A DNA stretch of 64,000 nt from Actinoallomurus liliacearum (GTDB taxonomy: Bacteria > Actinomycetota > Actinomycetes > Streptosporangiales > Streptosporangiaceae): assembly GCF_039542035.1 (NCBI RefSeq), contig NZ_BAABHJ010000012.1, forward strand, positions 62,001 through 126,000. Reading direction: 5' to 3'. Each line of letters opens with the position of its first letter. Within the stretch, counting starts at the first letter, position 1. The notes below the pieces were generated by a model, which was not told where the DNA came from, made no database searches, and saw only the letters and a program-made list of their open reading frames with translations. This document shows, one piece after another, positions 50,642 to 58,249 of the stretch. A program made the position numbers and the translations under genes.

Positions 50642-51807
50642 GCATCTCCGGAACGGCGGCGATCGCCGGGATCGGGGCGACCGAGTTCTCCAAGGAGTCG
50701 GGCCGCTCGGAGCTTCAGCTCGCCGCCGAGGCGTGCATCGACGCGATCAAGGACGCCGGGCTGACGCCGGCCGACGTCGACGGCCTCGTGACCTTCACGG
50801 CCGACGCCAACACCGAGATCGCGGTGGCGCGGGAGCTCGGCATCCCCGGCCTGTCCTTCCTCTCCCGGGTGGACTACGGCGGCGGCGCGGCCTGCGGAAC
50901 CGTCGCGCACGCGGCCATGGCGGTCGCGACCGGGCTGGCGGAGACGGTCGTGTGCTACCGGGCGTTCAACGAGCGTTCGGGGCGCCGCTTCGGCCAGGCG
51001 GCGGCCCGCTCGGAACACGCCGCGAGCGCCGCCGACCTGGAGTTCTCCTGGCACCTGCCGTACGGCTTCGCGACCCCGGCCGCATGGGTCGCGATGTACG
51101 CCCGGCGGTACATGCACGAGTACGGCGCGACCAGCGAGGACTTCGGGCGGGTCGCCGTGGCCATGCGCCGCCACGCGGCGACCAACCCGAAGGCGTGGTT
51201 CCACGAGCGGCCGATCACCCTGGAGGACCACCAGGCCAGCCGGTGGATCGTCGAGCCGCTGCACCTGCTCGACTGCTGTCAGGAGTCCGACGGCGGCGTC
51301 GCGATCGTCGTGACGAGCGCCGAACGCGCCCGCGACCTGCCCCACCCGCCCGCGGTGATCAGGGCGGCCGCGCAGGGCTCCGGGCCCGGCCAGATGATGA
51401 TGTTCTCCTACTACGAGGGCGACCTGACGACCCTTCCGGCGATGGGCCGCGTGGGGGAGGCGCTCTGGCGGCAGGCGAGGCTGGGGCCTGCCGACGTGCA
51501 GACGGCCATCCTGTACGACCACTTCACGCCGTTCGTCCTGGTGCAACTGGAGGAGCTCGGCTTCTGCGGAAGGGGCGAGGCGAAGGACTTCATCGCGGAC
51601 GGCGGCATCGAGCTCGGCGGCCGCCTGCCGGTCAACCCGAACGGCGGCCAGCTCGGCGAGGCGTACATTCACGGCATGAACGGCATCGCCGAGGCCGTCC
51701 GCCAGCTCCGCGGCACCTCCGTCAACCAGATCGCCGACGTGGCGAACGTCCTCGTCACCGCCGGCACCGGCGTCCCCACCAGCGGCCTCATCCTCGGCCG
51801 CCCCTGA
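50638..51807 (+). CDS. ltp2: Steroid side-chain aldolase, Ltp2-like
   Basis: 389 residues, thiolase-like fold. N-terminus AAIAGIGATEFSKESGRSEL and RVDYGGGAACGTVAHAA, with FSYYEGDLTTLP and the terminal GGQLGEAYIHGMNGIAEAVR. Ltp2 performs retro-aldol cleavage of the last three carbons of the steroid side chain when bound to the ChsH2 DUF35 domain. ATG 50638 overlaps the preceding stop (ATGA), consistent with stoichiometric expression of the complex. Confidence 0.87.
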   Translation: MSISGTAAIAGIGATEFSKESGRSELQLAAEACIDAIKDAGLTPADVDGLVTFTADANTEIAVARELGIPGLSFLSRVDYGGGAACGTVAHAAMAVATGLAETVVCYRAFNERSGRRFGQAAARSEHAASAADLEFSWHLPYGFATPAAWVAMYARRYMHEYGATSEDFGRVAVAMRRHAATNPKAWFHERPITLEDHQASRWIVEPLHLLDCCQESDGGVAIVVTSAERARDLPHPPAVIRAAAQGSGPGQMMMFSYYEGDLTTLPAMGRVGEALWRQARLGPADVQTAILYDHFTPFVLVQLEELGFCGRGEAKDFIADGGIELGGRLPVNPNGGQLGEAYIHGMNGIAEAVRQLRGTSVNQIADVANVLVTAGTGVPTSGLILGRP

Positions 51808-51829
51808 CGGGCCGAGAGACTCGAGGACA

Positions 51830-51861
51830 CCGGCCTCCATCCCCAGAGAGATGGAGGCCGG
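51830..51861. terminator. Perfect 11-bp hairpin after ltp2
   Basis: Arms 51830-51840 and 51851-51861 (CCGGCCTCCAT / ATGGAGGCCGG) with a 10-nt loop, between the convergent ltp2 and small-protein stops. Confidence 0.78.
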
Positions 51862-51878
51862 CCGGTTGCGGACCGTGC

Positions 51879-52046
51879 TCAGCTCTTGCTCTTCCGGCCG
51901 TTGCCCTTGTCGCCGGCCTTGCCGCCCTGACCGGCCTCGCCGGTCTTACGGGCCTGTCGGGCCTGGTCGACCCTGCTGGCGACGTAGCCGGCGACCCCGG
52001 TGACGACGATGGCGCCGTCGACCGCGTTCTCAGGGATGCTGGGCAT
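51879..52046 (-). CDS. Small Gly/Lys-rich protein, hypothetical
   Basis: 55 residues from ATG 52046, with a strong GAGGAGAA about 9 nt upstream. N-terminus MPSIPENAVDGAIVVTGVAG is weakly hydrophobic; the C-terminus is a basic, low-complexity tail (RQARKTGEAGQGGKAGDKGN) suitable for binding nucleic acid or anionic polymers. Convergent with ltp2 and separated from it by a hairpin. No family recognised, but the ribosome site and clean ORF support it. Confidence 0.65.
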   Translation of the reverse strand: MPSIPENAVDGAIVVTGVAGYVASRVDQARQARKTGEAGQGGKAGDKGNGRKSKS

Positions 52047-52406
52047 CTCTAGTTCTCCTCTGTTCGGCTGCTGCCGCCGCGGCGTGTTCGCTGCGGCGAT
52101 GACAACCGTCCCGAAGCGATGCCCGCCCGCAAGCCGATGGTCCGCCGTGGCACGCGCCGATGCGCGAAGTGCGGCATGTGCGGGGGCGCACAGAAGGCTC
52201 GGGGAACGCCGCCCTCGATCGGACGGATCGGGACGGGCTCCATGGGAAGGTCATCGGCTGATTGCCGCCGGAGCGGTTCCGGCCGGACGTGCCGCTGGCC
52301 TGGCTGAGCGGGTGGGACGCCGAACTGTCCGCGTTGGACTCGGCGGGGTAGGTCCCACCTGCTGGGTGTGACGCACCTCCACCGAGCGGTTGCGTACGCG
52401 GTGGCG
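52047..52406. other. 360-nt intergenic region with a possible gene fragment
   Basis: No intact gene. A plus-strand open stretch 52262-52351 ends in PDVPLAWLSGWDAELSALDS and a stop, reads like a real C-terminus, but its upstream frame is closed at 52259, so it may be a remnant. The region should also hold the promoter of the 51879 gene. Confidence 0.4.
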
Positions 52407-53549
52407 TCAGCGGTCCAGGCACGCGCGCAAGGCGATGATCAGGCGGGTGGCGCGGGCGTCGCCGTGGCCGACCATGCGGTTGGCGACATAGGCAAACCCG
52501 ACGCCGTACTCGTCGTCACCGAAGGCGAACTGGCCGCCGGCCCCGTCGTTGCCGAAGCTGCGCCGGCCCAGCATCGGCCGGAAGGACGAGTCGAGCAGGA
52601 AGCCCGAGCCCCAGCGCGCCCCGGCGTCGAAGCCCAGCCAGCCCTTCCCCGACGACACCTCCCGGACCGCGTCTGTCACGGTGTCCGGCGTGAGCAGCCG
52701 CTCCCGGCCCTCGATCCCGGTGACCGCCGCCGCGTACAGCCCGGCGAGACCGCTCGCCGACGCGGTGGCGCCGGCACCGGGCAGCTCCATTCCGAGCAGC
52801 GCCGGGTCGTTCCAGCCGTGGGGTTCGTCCAGGCCGGGGAAGACCAGCGCGCCGTTCATCGTCACGATGCGGGTGAGCAGGTGCTCGGGCCCCGGCATCC
52901 CGGGCCGCCCCTCCGCTTCGACGAGCCGCGCCCGGCCGCTCATCTCCTCGTCCGGCAGGCCGATCCAGGCCCGTAGCCTCAGGGGGTCGCCCACGGCCTT
53001 GCGGAAGTAGGCGCCCGGGGTCAGCCCGGTGAGGCGCCGGATCACCTCGCCGAGGAGGAAGCCGAAGACGTGGCCGTGGTATTCGTACGCAGTGTTCGGC
53101 TCCCACAGCGGCCGCTGCTCCTCGATGGCGTGGATCACCGGCGTCCAGGCGGCGATCTCCGCGAAGGGCAGCACCTCGTCGAGGACGGGGACTCCCGCGC
53201 GATGCCCGAGCACCATGCGGCCGCTGATCGCCTCCTTGCCGTTCCGCGCGAACTCGGGCCAGTACCGGCCGACCGGTGCGTCGAGGTCGAGGCGCCCTTC
53301 CTGCGCGAGGAGGTGCACGCATACGCTCACGATGGCCTTGGCGCAGGAGAACACCGGCACGACCGTGTCCTGCTCCCACGGCCGGCCGGTCCGCTCGTCC
53401 GCGACCCCGCCCCAGAGATCCACGACCTTGCGGCCACCGGCGTACACCGCGACCGCCGCGCCCAGTTCGGGGAAGTCCGCGAAGTTACGCGCGAACGCGT
53501 CCGCGACGGCTCCGAAGCGCTCGTCGGCCCATCCGTGATACCGCTCCAC
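52407..53549 (-). CDS. Serine hydrolase, class C beta-lactamase/esterase family
   Basis: 380 residues from GTG 53549 (AAAGGA 8 nt upstream; ATG 53576 is an alternative without a site). The SxxK motif is in VFSCAKAIVS, the tyrosine motif in YEYHGHVFG, and DGAGGQFAFGD lies near the HxG-like third motif position. Such actinobacterial EstB/LipE-like enzymes hydrolyse esters or amides in the cytoplasm. No signal peptide. It follows the TetR gene by 70 nt and is probably controlled by it. Confidence 0.84.
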   Translation of the reverse strand: MERYHGWADERFGAVADAFARNFADFPELGAAVAVYAGGRKVVDLWGGVADERTGRPWEQDTVVPVFSCAKAIVSVCVHLLAQEGRLDLDAPVGRYWPEFARNGKEAISGRMVLGHRAGVPVLDEVLPFAEIAAWTPVIHAIEEQRPLWEPNTAYEYHGHVFGFLLGEVIRRLTGLTPGAYFRKAVGDPLRLRAWIGLPDEEMSGRARLVEAEGRPGMPGPEHLLTRIVTMNGALVFPGLDEPHGWNDPALLGMELPGAGATASASGLAGLYAAAVTGIEGRERLLTPDTVTDAVREVSSGKGWLGFDAGARWGSGFLLDSSFRPMLGRRSFGNDGAGGQFAFGDDEYGVGFAYVANRMVGHGDARATRLIIALRACLDR

Positions 53550-53619
53550 TGTTCCCGTCCTTTGCGTGGTCGTCATGCGTGTCGCCGGTCGCCGGGGCGT
53601 GTCTCCGTACGCCGGCCGC

Positions 53620-54201
53620 TCACCGACCGGGCTGGTGCGCCGGCCAGTTCTCCAGGAGCACGTGGAGGGCGTCCAGCGAGCGCGACCAGGAGTCCTCGAT
53701 CTCACGGGGGTGCGCGAAACCGCCGCTGAGCTCCAGGTGGATGTAGCCGTGGAAGGCCGCGCGCAGCAGGCGGCCGGCGTCGGTCAGGTCCGGCTCGGTC
53801 AGGCCGTAGGCGCGGAGCATCCCGTAGGTCAGCTCGATGCTGCGGCGCAGGGCCACGGAGTCGGCGACCTCCTCCGGATCGAACCGCATCTGGGTCGCGG
53901 CGTACCGGCCGGGATGTTCGAGCGCGTACCGCCGGTAGGCGTTCGCGAAGGCGACGAGCGCGTCCTTGCCCGCCCGGCCCGCCACCTCCGTCGCGATGCG
54001 GTCGGTCAGCTCCTCGCCGCCGAGCAGGGCGATTCGGACGCGCAGCTCCCGCAGGTTCTTGACGTGCGAGTACAGGCTGGCGTCCTTGACCCCGAACCGC
54101 CGCGCGAGCGCGGAGACGGTGACCTGCTCGAGCCCGACCTCGTCCGCCATCTCCGCGGCGGCCTCCGTCAACTTCGCCGCACTGAGCCCCGCCCTGACCA
54201 C
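53620..54201 (-). CDS. TetR family regulator
   Basis: 193 residues from GTG 54201 (GGAGGCGGCGC upstream). The HTH is AAEMADEVGLEQVTVSALAR plus RFGVKDASLYSHVKNL, followed by a WHG-type C-terminal domain (RYAATQMRFDPEEVADSVAL). A palindrome CTAGAACCTCTAG lies 20 nt upstream. It likely represses itself and the following serine hydrolase. A TTG 54240 start would add 13 basic residues. Confidence 0.85.
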   Translation of the reverse strand: MVRAGLSAAKLTEAAAEMADEVGLEQVTVSALARRFGVKDASLYSHVKNLRELRVRIALLGGEELTDRIATEVAGRAGKDALVAFANAYRRYALEHPGRYAATQMRFDPEEVADSVALRRSIELTYGMLRAYGLTEPDLTDAGRLLRAAFHGYIHLELSGGFAHPREIEDSWSRSLDALHVLLENWPAHQPGR

Positions 54202-54220
54202 GCGCCGCCTCCGTCCCTTC

Positions 54221-54233
54221 CTAGAACCTCTAG
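54221..54233. promoter_or_regulatory. Palindrome upstream of tetR
   Basis: CTAGAACCTCTAG is a 5+3+5 palindrome; another CTAG lies at 54242-54245 (AACCTAGC). Probable autoregulatory operator. Confidence 0.5.
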
Positions 54234-54328
54234 TTTTCAACCTAGCATCGTTAGGCTCGCGAGTGCGTCGGCGATCCCGGCGTCAGCCCTGCGCCGTCTC
54301 GAGCTGCGGGGCTACCGGAGCGGACGCG

Positions 54329-55096
54329 TCACCAACCCCAACGGCGCAGCTCGGCGTCTTGCAGGATCTGCCACAACTTTTCTTGGTCCGCGCGCCACCC
54401 CACCAGGTGGTAATAGTCATCCGCGGGGAAGCTGATGACCGGAACGCCGGGCGCGTGGGCCCGCACCGCCTCCAACACGGAGGAATGGCGGTAGCTCCAC
54501 CCGTGAACTTCGGTGTGGAAGCTGACCGCCGTCTTCATCCGTGCTTCCGGCAGGTCCCGATCCAGCTCCCGGAGCTGTTCCCACACGTGGAGTTCCATAT
54601 CAGGCTTGGCAAGGATTTGCTTGAGGCGTGCGAAATGGTCTTCGGGAGAGCCGGCAACGGATGAATTCAATCGAACTCCAACGCATTCGACGGCGCCACG
54701 AAGGAACTCTGTACGTCGGGAGAACAGAATCAGCGCGTTGATCTCGTCCCAGGGAATCCGTCGTGCCTGTCCATCGGGTTCAGATCCCGGGTAAACGCAG
54801 TCGGCGAAGTAGACCCCATCGGCATCGATGGAAAAGGCGACCCGGCCCTTGGAGTGTCCCCGGGCAAGTCTTACCGTACCGAAGCCGACCATCCCGAGCG
54901 CCGTGCATAGCAGAGCGAGAGCCGGCGGGCCGTCATCCAGATGTGCGCCGCGTGCGGCCTGAACGAGCCAAAGGGACGACAGCACGATTGCGACCCCGCC
55001 TGCGGCGACCGACGCAATGGGCCCGAAGCGCCGGAAGCGCTCGACGTACGGGGGCGGTGCGACCCCGTGGTGCTCGGCTGTCTTCCCGGCGATCAC
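54329..55096 (-). CDS. Membrane-anchored hypothetical protein
   Basis: 255 residues from GTG 55096 (GGAGGG 8 nt upstream). Two membrane segments near the N-terminus (ASVAAGGVAIVLSSLWLVQA and LALLCTALGMVGFGTV) precede a cytoplasmic domain with DADGVYFADCVYP, IPWDEINALILFSRR and a C-terminal basic/aromatic region. The pattern resembles bacterial PH-like membrane proteins, but I do not recognise a family. Lone gene between hairpins. Confidence 0.72.
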   Translation of the reverse strand: MIAGKTAEHHGVAPPPYVERFRRFGPIASVAAGGVAIVLSSLWLVQAARGAHLDDGPPALALLCTALGMVGFGTVRLARGHSKGRVAFSIDADGVYFADCVYPGSEPDGQARRIPWDEINALILFSRRTEFLRGAVECVGVRLNSSVAGSPEDHFARLKQILAKPDMELHVWEQLRELDRDLPEARMKTAVSFHTEVHGWSYRHSSVLEAVRAHAPGVPVISFPADDYYHLVGWRADQEKLWQILQDAELRRWGW

Positions 55097-55152
55097 GATG
55101 AGAACCCTCCGGCCGGAACCTGCTGCACGCCACAGCCTAACCGACCGGCGCA

Positions 55153-55186
55153 CCGTACACCGTGCGTCCGAGAGCACGGTGTACGG
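55153..55186. terminator. Perfect 13-bp hairpin
   Basis: CCGTACACCGTGC (55153-55165) and GCACGGTGTACGG (55174-55186) with an 8-nt loop. Downstream of the secreted-protein gene and upstream of the 54329 gene, both on the minus strand. Confidence 0.75.
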
Positions 55187-55285
55187 CGCGCCGTGGGCCG
55201 ACGGAATGGCGCCGAACTCGAAACGGTGCCTTATGGCGCCCTGGACGGGGCACCGATCTGTTCGCGTGGCGGTCGGTCTCGTGTG

Positions 55286-55756
55286 CTACTTGTAGTATTC
55301 GGCTCCCACTTGTACCAGCGTCTTCGTGCCGATCACGTACACGCCGACGTAGTAGTTCGACCGGGTGTTCGCGTGTTTGAAGACCAGGTTCTTCCAGTGG
55401 CCATCACAGCGCATATTGTGGCTTTTCACGGGGACTGTGGCACCGTAGATCGCCGCGAACATCGTGTCGCCGCCCCTCCAGTACCAGCATCTGAAGATGA
55501 TGCCCAGGACCTTACTTCGGGTCTTGAAGTGATTGGAACGCCACGAGTTGTAGGTGCCGCTCGTCCAGGCCGCAGCCGGCCCCCAGAGGTGATACCACTT
55601 CGCGCCGGCCTCGCTTATGGGCAGGTCTCCCGGAACAGGCGCCGAAGACGCGGACGGTGTCGTGGCGGCGTTCGCGACGGATGAGGTCGGCGCGGTCGCG
55701 CAGACCGTTGCGACTAAGGCCGCGAGCACGGCGATGAGCATTTGGACTTTTCGCAC
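55286..55756 (-). CDS. Small secreted protein, unknown function
   Basis: 156 residues from GTG 55756 (GAAGGGAAC upstream). A Sec signal peptide (KVQMLIAVLAALVATVCATA) with cleavage likely at VANA-ATT. The mature part is rich in Trp, Tyr and basic residues (KWYHLWGPAAAWTSGTYNSW, CWYWRGGD) and has two cysteines. No recognised family. Its coding DNA and upstream spacer are less GC-rich than neighbours, which may mark recent acquisition. Confidence 0.75.
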   Translation of the reverse strand: MRKVQMLIAVLAALVATVCATAPTSSVANAATTPSASSAPVPGDLPISEAGAKWYHLWGPAAAWTSGTYNSWRSNHFKTRSKVLGIIFRCWYWRGGDTMFAAIYGATVPVKSHNMRCDGHWKNLVFKHANTRSNYYVGVYVIGTKTLVQVGAEYYK

Positions 55757-56190
55757 GTACCGTTCCCTTCGCGGATGGATGATAACTAGTCGCGAAATTA
55801 GCATGAGTGCGGCTATATCTGTCGTCCGCTATTGGTCGCCCGAATGCCGGGGAGTCAGTGTTTTCCACGATGTGTCGGTGGACGCCGCGCCGTCTGGTGG
55901 CCTTCTTCGGTTTCGGTGCCGGACGCGTGGTCGTGCTGCGTCGACATTTCCGCCACCCCGTCCCGAAGCCGGTGCCGGGGCGGATCGGCGACGCGGCATC
56001 GCGGTCGTCCGCCGGGACGGCCCGGACGATGCCGGACGTGGCGCGGCCCTTCGGTCCCGATCGGATGCCCTCGGGGGCGGAGGGAAGCCGTAAAGATTCC
56101 GTAATCGGGCTCGGCCACGCTGAAGGCACATCAGGACGGCGGGGCCGGACGGAGCCGCCGCTCCCACGCATCACCCGAGAGGAAGCAGCC
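55757..56190. other. 434-nt intergenic region
   Basis: Divergent spacer between the secreted protein and the RibD/DHFR-like gene. The left 100 nt are AT-rich for this genome (around GATAACTAGTCGCGAAATTA) and probably hold the promoter of the 55286 gene. Open frames here have no ribosome site. No operator recognised. Confidence 0.5.
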
Positions 56191-56754
56191 GTGCGCAAGC
56201 TCAAGCTCCAGGTTCAGACCACCGCCGACGGCTACATGGGAGGCCCGAACGGCGAGATGGACTGGATGACGTTCCCGTGGACCGACGACATCAAGGCGTA
56301 CATCACGGCGCTGATGGAGCCGGTCGACACCATCATGCTGGGCCGCAGGCTCGCCGAGGGGTTCATCCCGGCCTGGGAGGCGGGCCCTCCCGGTGAGGAC
56401 CAGAAGGCCATCGACGCGATGAACAACACGCCGAAGGTCGTGATCTCCGACAGCCTCACCGAGTCGCCCTGGAAGAACGCCGTCGTCGCGGGCGGCGATC
56501 TCGCGGAAATCGTGAAGCGGCTCAAGTCCGAGCCGGGCGGGGACATCATCGTCTACGGCGGCAGCACGCTCGTAACGAGCCTGATCGCCCAGGGGCTGAT
56601 CGACGAGCTGCACCTGTTCGTCAACCCGAGCGCGATCGGCGTCGGGCTGCCGGTGTTCCCCTACGCCCACGGTGTCCAGCGGCTGAACCTCGTCGCCGCG
56701 ACGCCGTTCGACTGCGGGATCACCGCGATGCACTACGAGCCGAAGCGGGCCTGA
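56191..56754 (+). CDS. RibD C-terminal/dihydrofolate reductase family protein
   Basis: 187 residues from GTG 56191 (AGAGGAA upstream). Family motifs: TTADGYMGGPNGEMDWM, DTIMLGRRLAEGFIPAW, KVVISDSLTESPWKNAVV, GGDIIVYGGSTLVTSLIAQG and ELHLFVNPSAIGVGLPVF. These NADPH-binding reductases resemble DHFR and RibD; the physiological substrate is unknown. A longer open frame upstream has no start site. It ends at a convergent hairpin. Confidence 0.87.
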   Translation: MRKLKLQVQTTADGYMGGPNGEMDWMTFPWTDDIKAYITALMEPVDTIMLGRRLAEGFIPAWEAGPPGEDQKAIDAMNNTPKVVISDSLTESPWKNAVVAGGDLAEIVKRLKSEPGGDIIVYGGSTLVTSLIAQGLIDELHLFVNPSAIGVGLPVFPYAHGVQRLNLVAATPFDCGITAMHYEPKRA

Positions 56755-56767
56755 GACCGTGTGCCCA

Positions 56768-56841
56768 ATGCTCGGTGAACGCCGTCGCGAAGCGCCCATA
56801 CCCGGGCGCCGAGCGGCCCGGCCAGGACGTTCACCGAGCAT
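56768..56841. terminator. Nested inverted repeat between convergent genes
   Basis: ATGCTCGGTGAACG (56768-56781) pairs with CGTTCACCGAGCAT (56828-56841); inside the loop GCGCCC/GGGCGC forms a second stem. The arrangement could fold as a cruciform or a two-stem terminator serving both strands. Confidence 0.6.
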
Positions 56842-56860
56842 CGTGTACGCCCCCGGCCGC

Positions 56861-57283
56861 TCAGGGCCCGAAACGAGCCCAGACGACCTTGCCCGGGCGC
56901 TCCCGGGACGGGTACCAGCCGAGCCGGCCACCGGTGAGCTCGTTGATGATGAACAGGCCGCGTCCGGTCTCCGCGACCTCGTCGACGGCGATGATCCGAG
57001 GCAGGTTGACGCGGTCGGGGTCCCACACGCCGACCTCGCCGACGCCGTACCGCGGAGTCGCGACCCACGTGTGGATCACCTTGCCCGGATAGAGCCGACA
57101 GGCGTTCGTCGTGAGCTCCGTGAGGATCAGCCGGCCGAGGTGACGGACTTCCTGCGACAGGCTCCAGGAGTCGGCGGCCTGATCGACGAGGTTGCGCACC
57201 AAGTAGACATTCTCGGCGCAGGCGTGCAATTCAAGGGTGAGACGGGGCGGCGGGACCCATTCGTCCGGACTTGTCGTGACCAT
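56861..57283 (-). CDS. ATP-binding anti-sigma-like protein (HATPase_c_2)
   Basis: 140 residues from ATG 57283 (AAAGGAC upstream). N-box LGRLILTELTTNACRLYPG and glycine box AETGRGLFIINELTGG; the N-box asparagine is kept. Homologue of the 37100 protein, slightly shorter. Divergent from an XRE gene, giving the same three-gene layout as the 35.8-37.6 kb module. Confidence 0.85.
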   Translation of the reverse strand: MVTTSPDEWVPPPRLTLELHACAENVYLVRNLVDQAADSWSLSQEVRHLGRLILTELTTNACRLYPGKVIHTWVATPRYGVGEVGVWDPDRVNLPRIIAVDEVAETGRGLFIINELTGGRLGWYPSRERPGKVVWARFGP

Positions 57284-57446
57284 GCGGCGTCCTTTCGGGA
57301 AAACTCCCTGCATTCGCGTGATGACGTGTGGTGACATGGTCTGTGGACAGAGAAGCCGCTGGTGAGGACTGTCGTATCCAGGGGTGAACGTGCCGACTCT
57401 CGCGCCCCCAGTTGTGAAGAGTCGCGACACCGAGGAGGAGTGGCGA

Positions 57447-58148
57447 ATGGCGATCGGCAAGAAGCGCCCCAAGACGCTCGAACTGTTCGGTTCCCAGGTG
57501 AAGCGGTACCGCTCGATCTCCGGTCTCTCCCAGGATCAACTAGGGGAGAAGGTCCCCGTCTGCGGCTCCCACATCGGCAAGATCGAGCGCGGTGAAACGC
57601 GCTGCGACCGGGCCATCGCCGTCAAACTCGACGAGCTCCTCGACACCCGCGGAGCCCTCCCGTCCCTCTGGGACGAACTGGTCGTGGATGCGGCCTTCCC
57701 GGTCTGGTTCGACTGGCCCGAGGTCGAGTCCGAGGCCGAATTCCTGGGGACCTACCAGTGCCTGGTCGTGGACGGCCTCCTCCAGACCGAGGACTACGCC
57801 TCAGCGCTGCTGGGCGAAGACACGGCCGCGACCGCCGCTCGCATGAAGCGCCAGGCGATCCTCTCGCGTGAGGATCCGCCACCGCCTCGCGTGTCCCCGC
57901 GTATCTCCGTTCAGATCGTTCCCGACCCGTTCGGCCCAATCGGCACGGCTGGGGGATTCGTTCTCGCAACTCTTCCGAACCGAACCGAGCTGGCGTACGT
58001 GGCGACAGCCGTTCGCGGAATCACGACGAGCGAACCGGACGACATTCGCCTACTCTCGGAAACGTACGATCAGATCCGGTCTCGAGCCCTTCCGGTGGAG
58101 ATGTCCAGAGATCTGATCAGCCGGGTTCTGGAGGAACGATGGACGTGA
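57447..58148 (+). CDS. XRE family regulator with shortened DUF5753 domain
   Basis: 233 residues from ATG 57447 (GAGGAGGAG upstream). HTH: QVKRYRSISGLSQDQLGEKV, then PVCGSHIGKIERGETR. DUF5753 begins normally (WFDWPEVESEAEFLGTYQCL, VVDGLLQTEDYASALL) but after RMKRQAILSREDPPPPRV it jumps to ISVQIVPDPFGPIG, so the segment with the family's W.vidEaaLrR.vGg.evM block (about 35-40 residues) is missing without a frameshift. Compare the intact homologue at 36070-36936. It may still bind DNA. Its stop overlaps a DUF397 start by 10 nt. Confidence 0.85.
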   Translation: MAIGKKRPKTLELFGSQVKRYRSISGLSQDQLGEKVPVCGSHIGKIERGETRCDRAIAVKLDELLDTRGALPSLWDELVVDAAFPVWFDWPEVESEAEFLGTYQCLVVDGLLQTEDYASALLGEDTAATAARMKRQAILSREDPPPPRVSPRISVQIVPDPFGPIGTAGGFVLATLPNRTELAYVATAVRGITTSEPDDIRLLSETYDQIRSRALPVEMSRDLISRVLEERWT

Positions 58149-58240
58149 CGGCCAGCTCTTGGAGAAAAAGCAGTCACAGCGAAGGAAACGGCGGTCAATG
58201 CGTCGAGGTGACCGTCGTTGGGATGAGCGCGGCGGGCTGA
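58139..58240 (+). pseudogene. Truncated DUF397 gene
   Basis: From ATG 58139, overlapping the XRE stop, 33 residues read MDVTASSWRKSSHSEGNGGQ then CVEVTVVGMSAAG and stop. The first two thirds are a clear DUF397 start (WRKSSHSEGNGGQCVEV), but the conserved second half (VAVRDSK...P.L.F) is absent; the intact copy here is 79 residues. Either a pseudogene or a minimal version. Ten nt later the convergent P450 ends. Confidence 0.7.
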
Positions 58241-58249
58241 CGCGGCCGA

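Noticed and set aside
52262..52351. Short plus-strand frame as a small gene
   Set aside because: No start with a ribosome site and the frame is closed just upstream; kept only as a possible remnant.
54221..54233. CTAGAACCTCTAG as another KstR site
   Set aside because: It lacks the AACnnGTT spacing and stands before a different TetR gene, so it is better read as that regulator's own operator.
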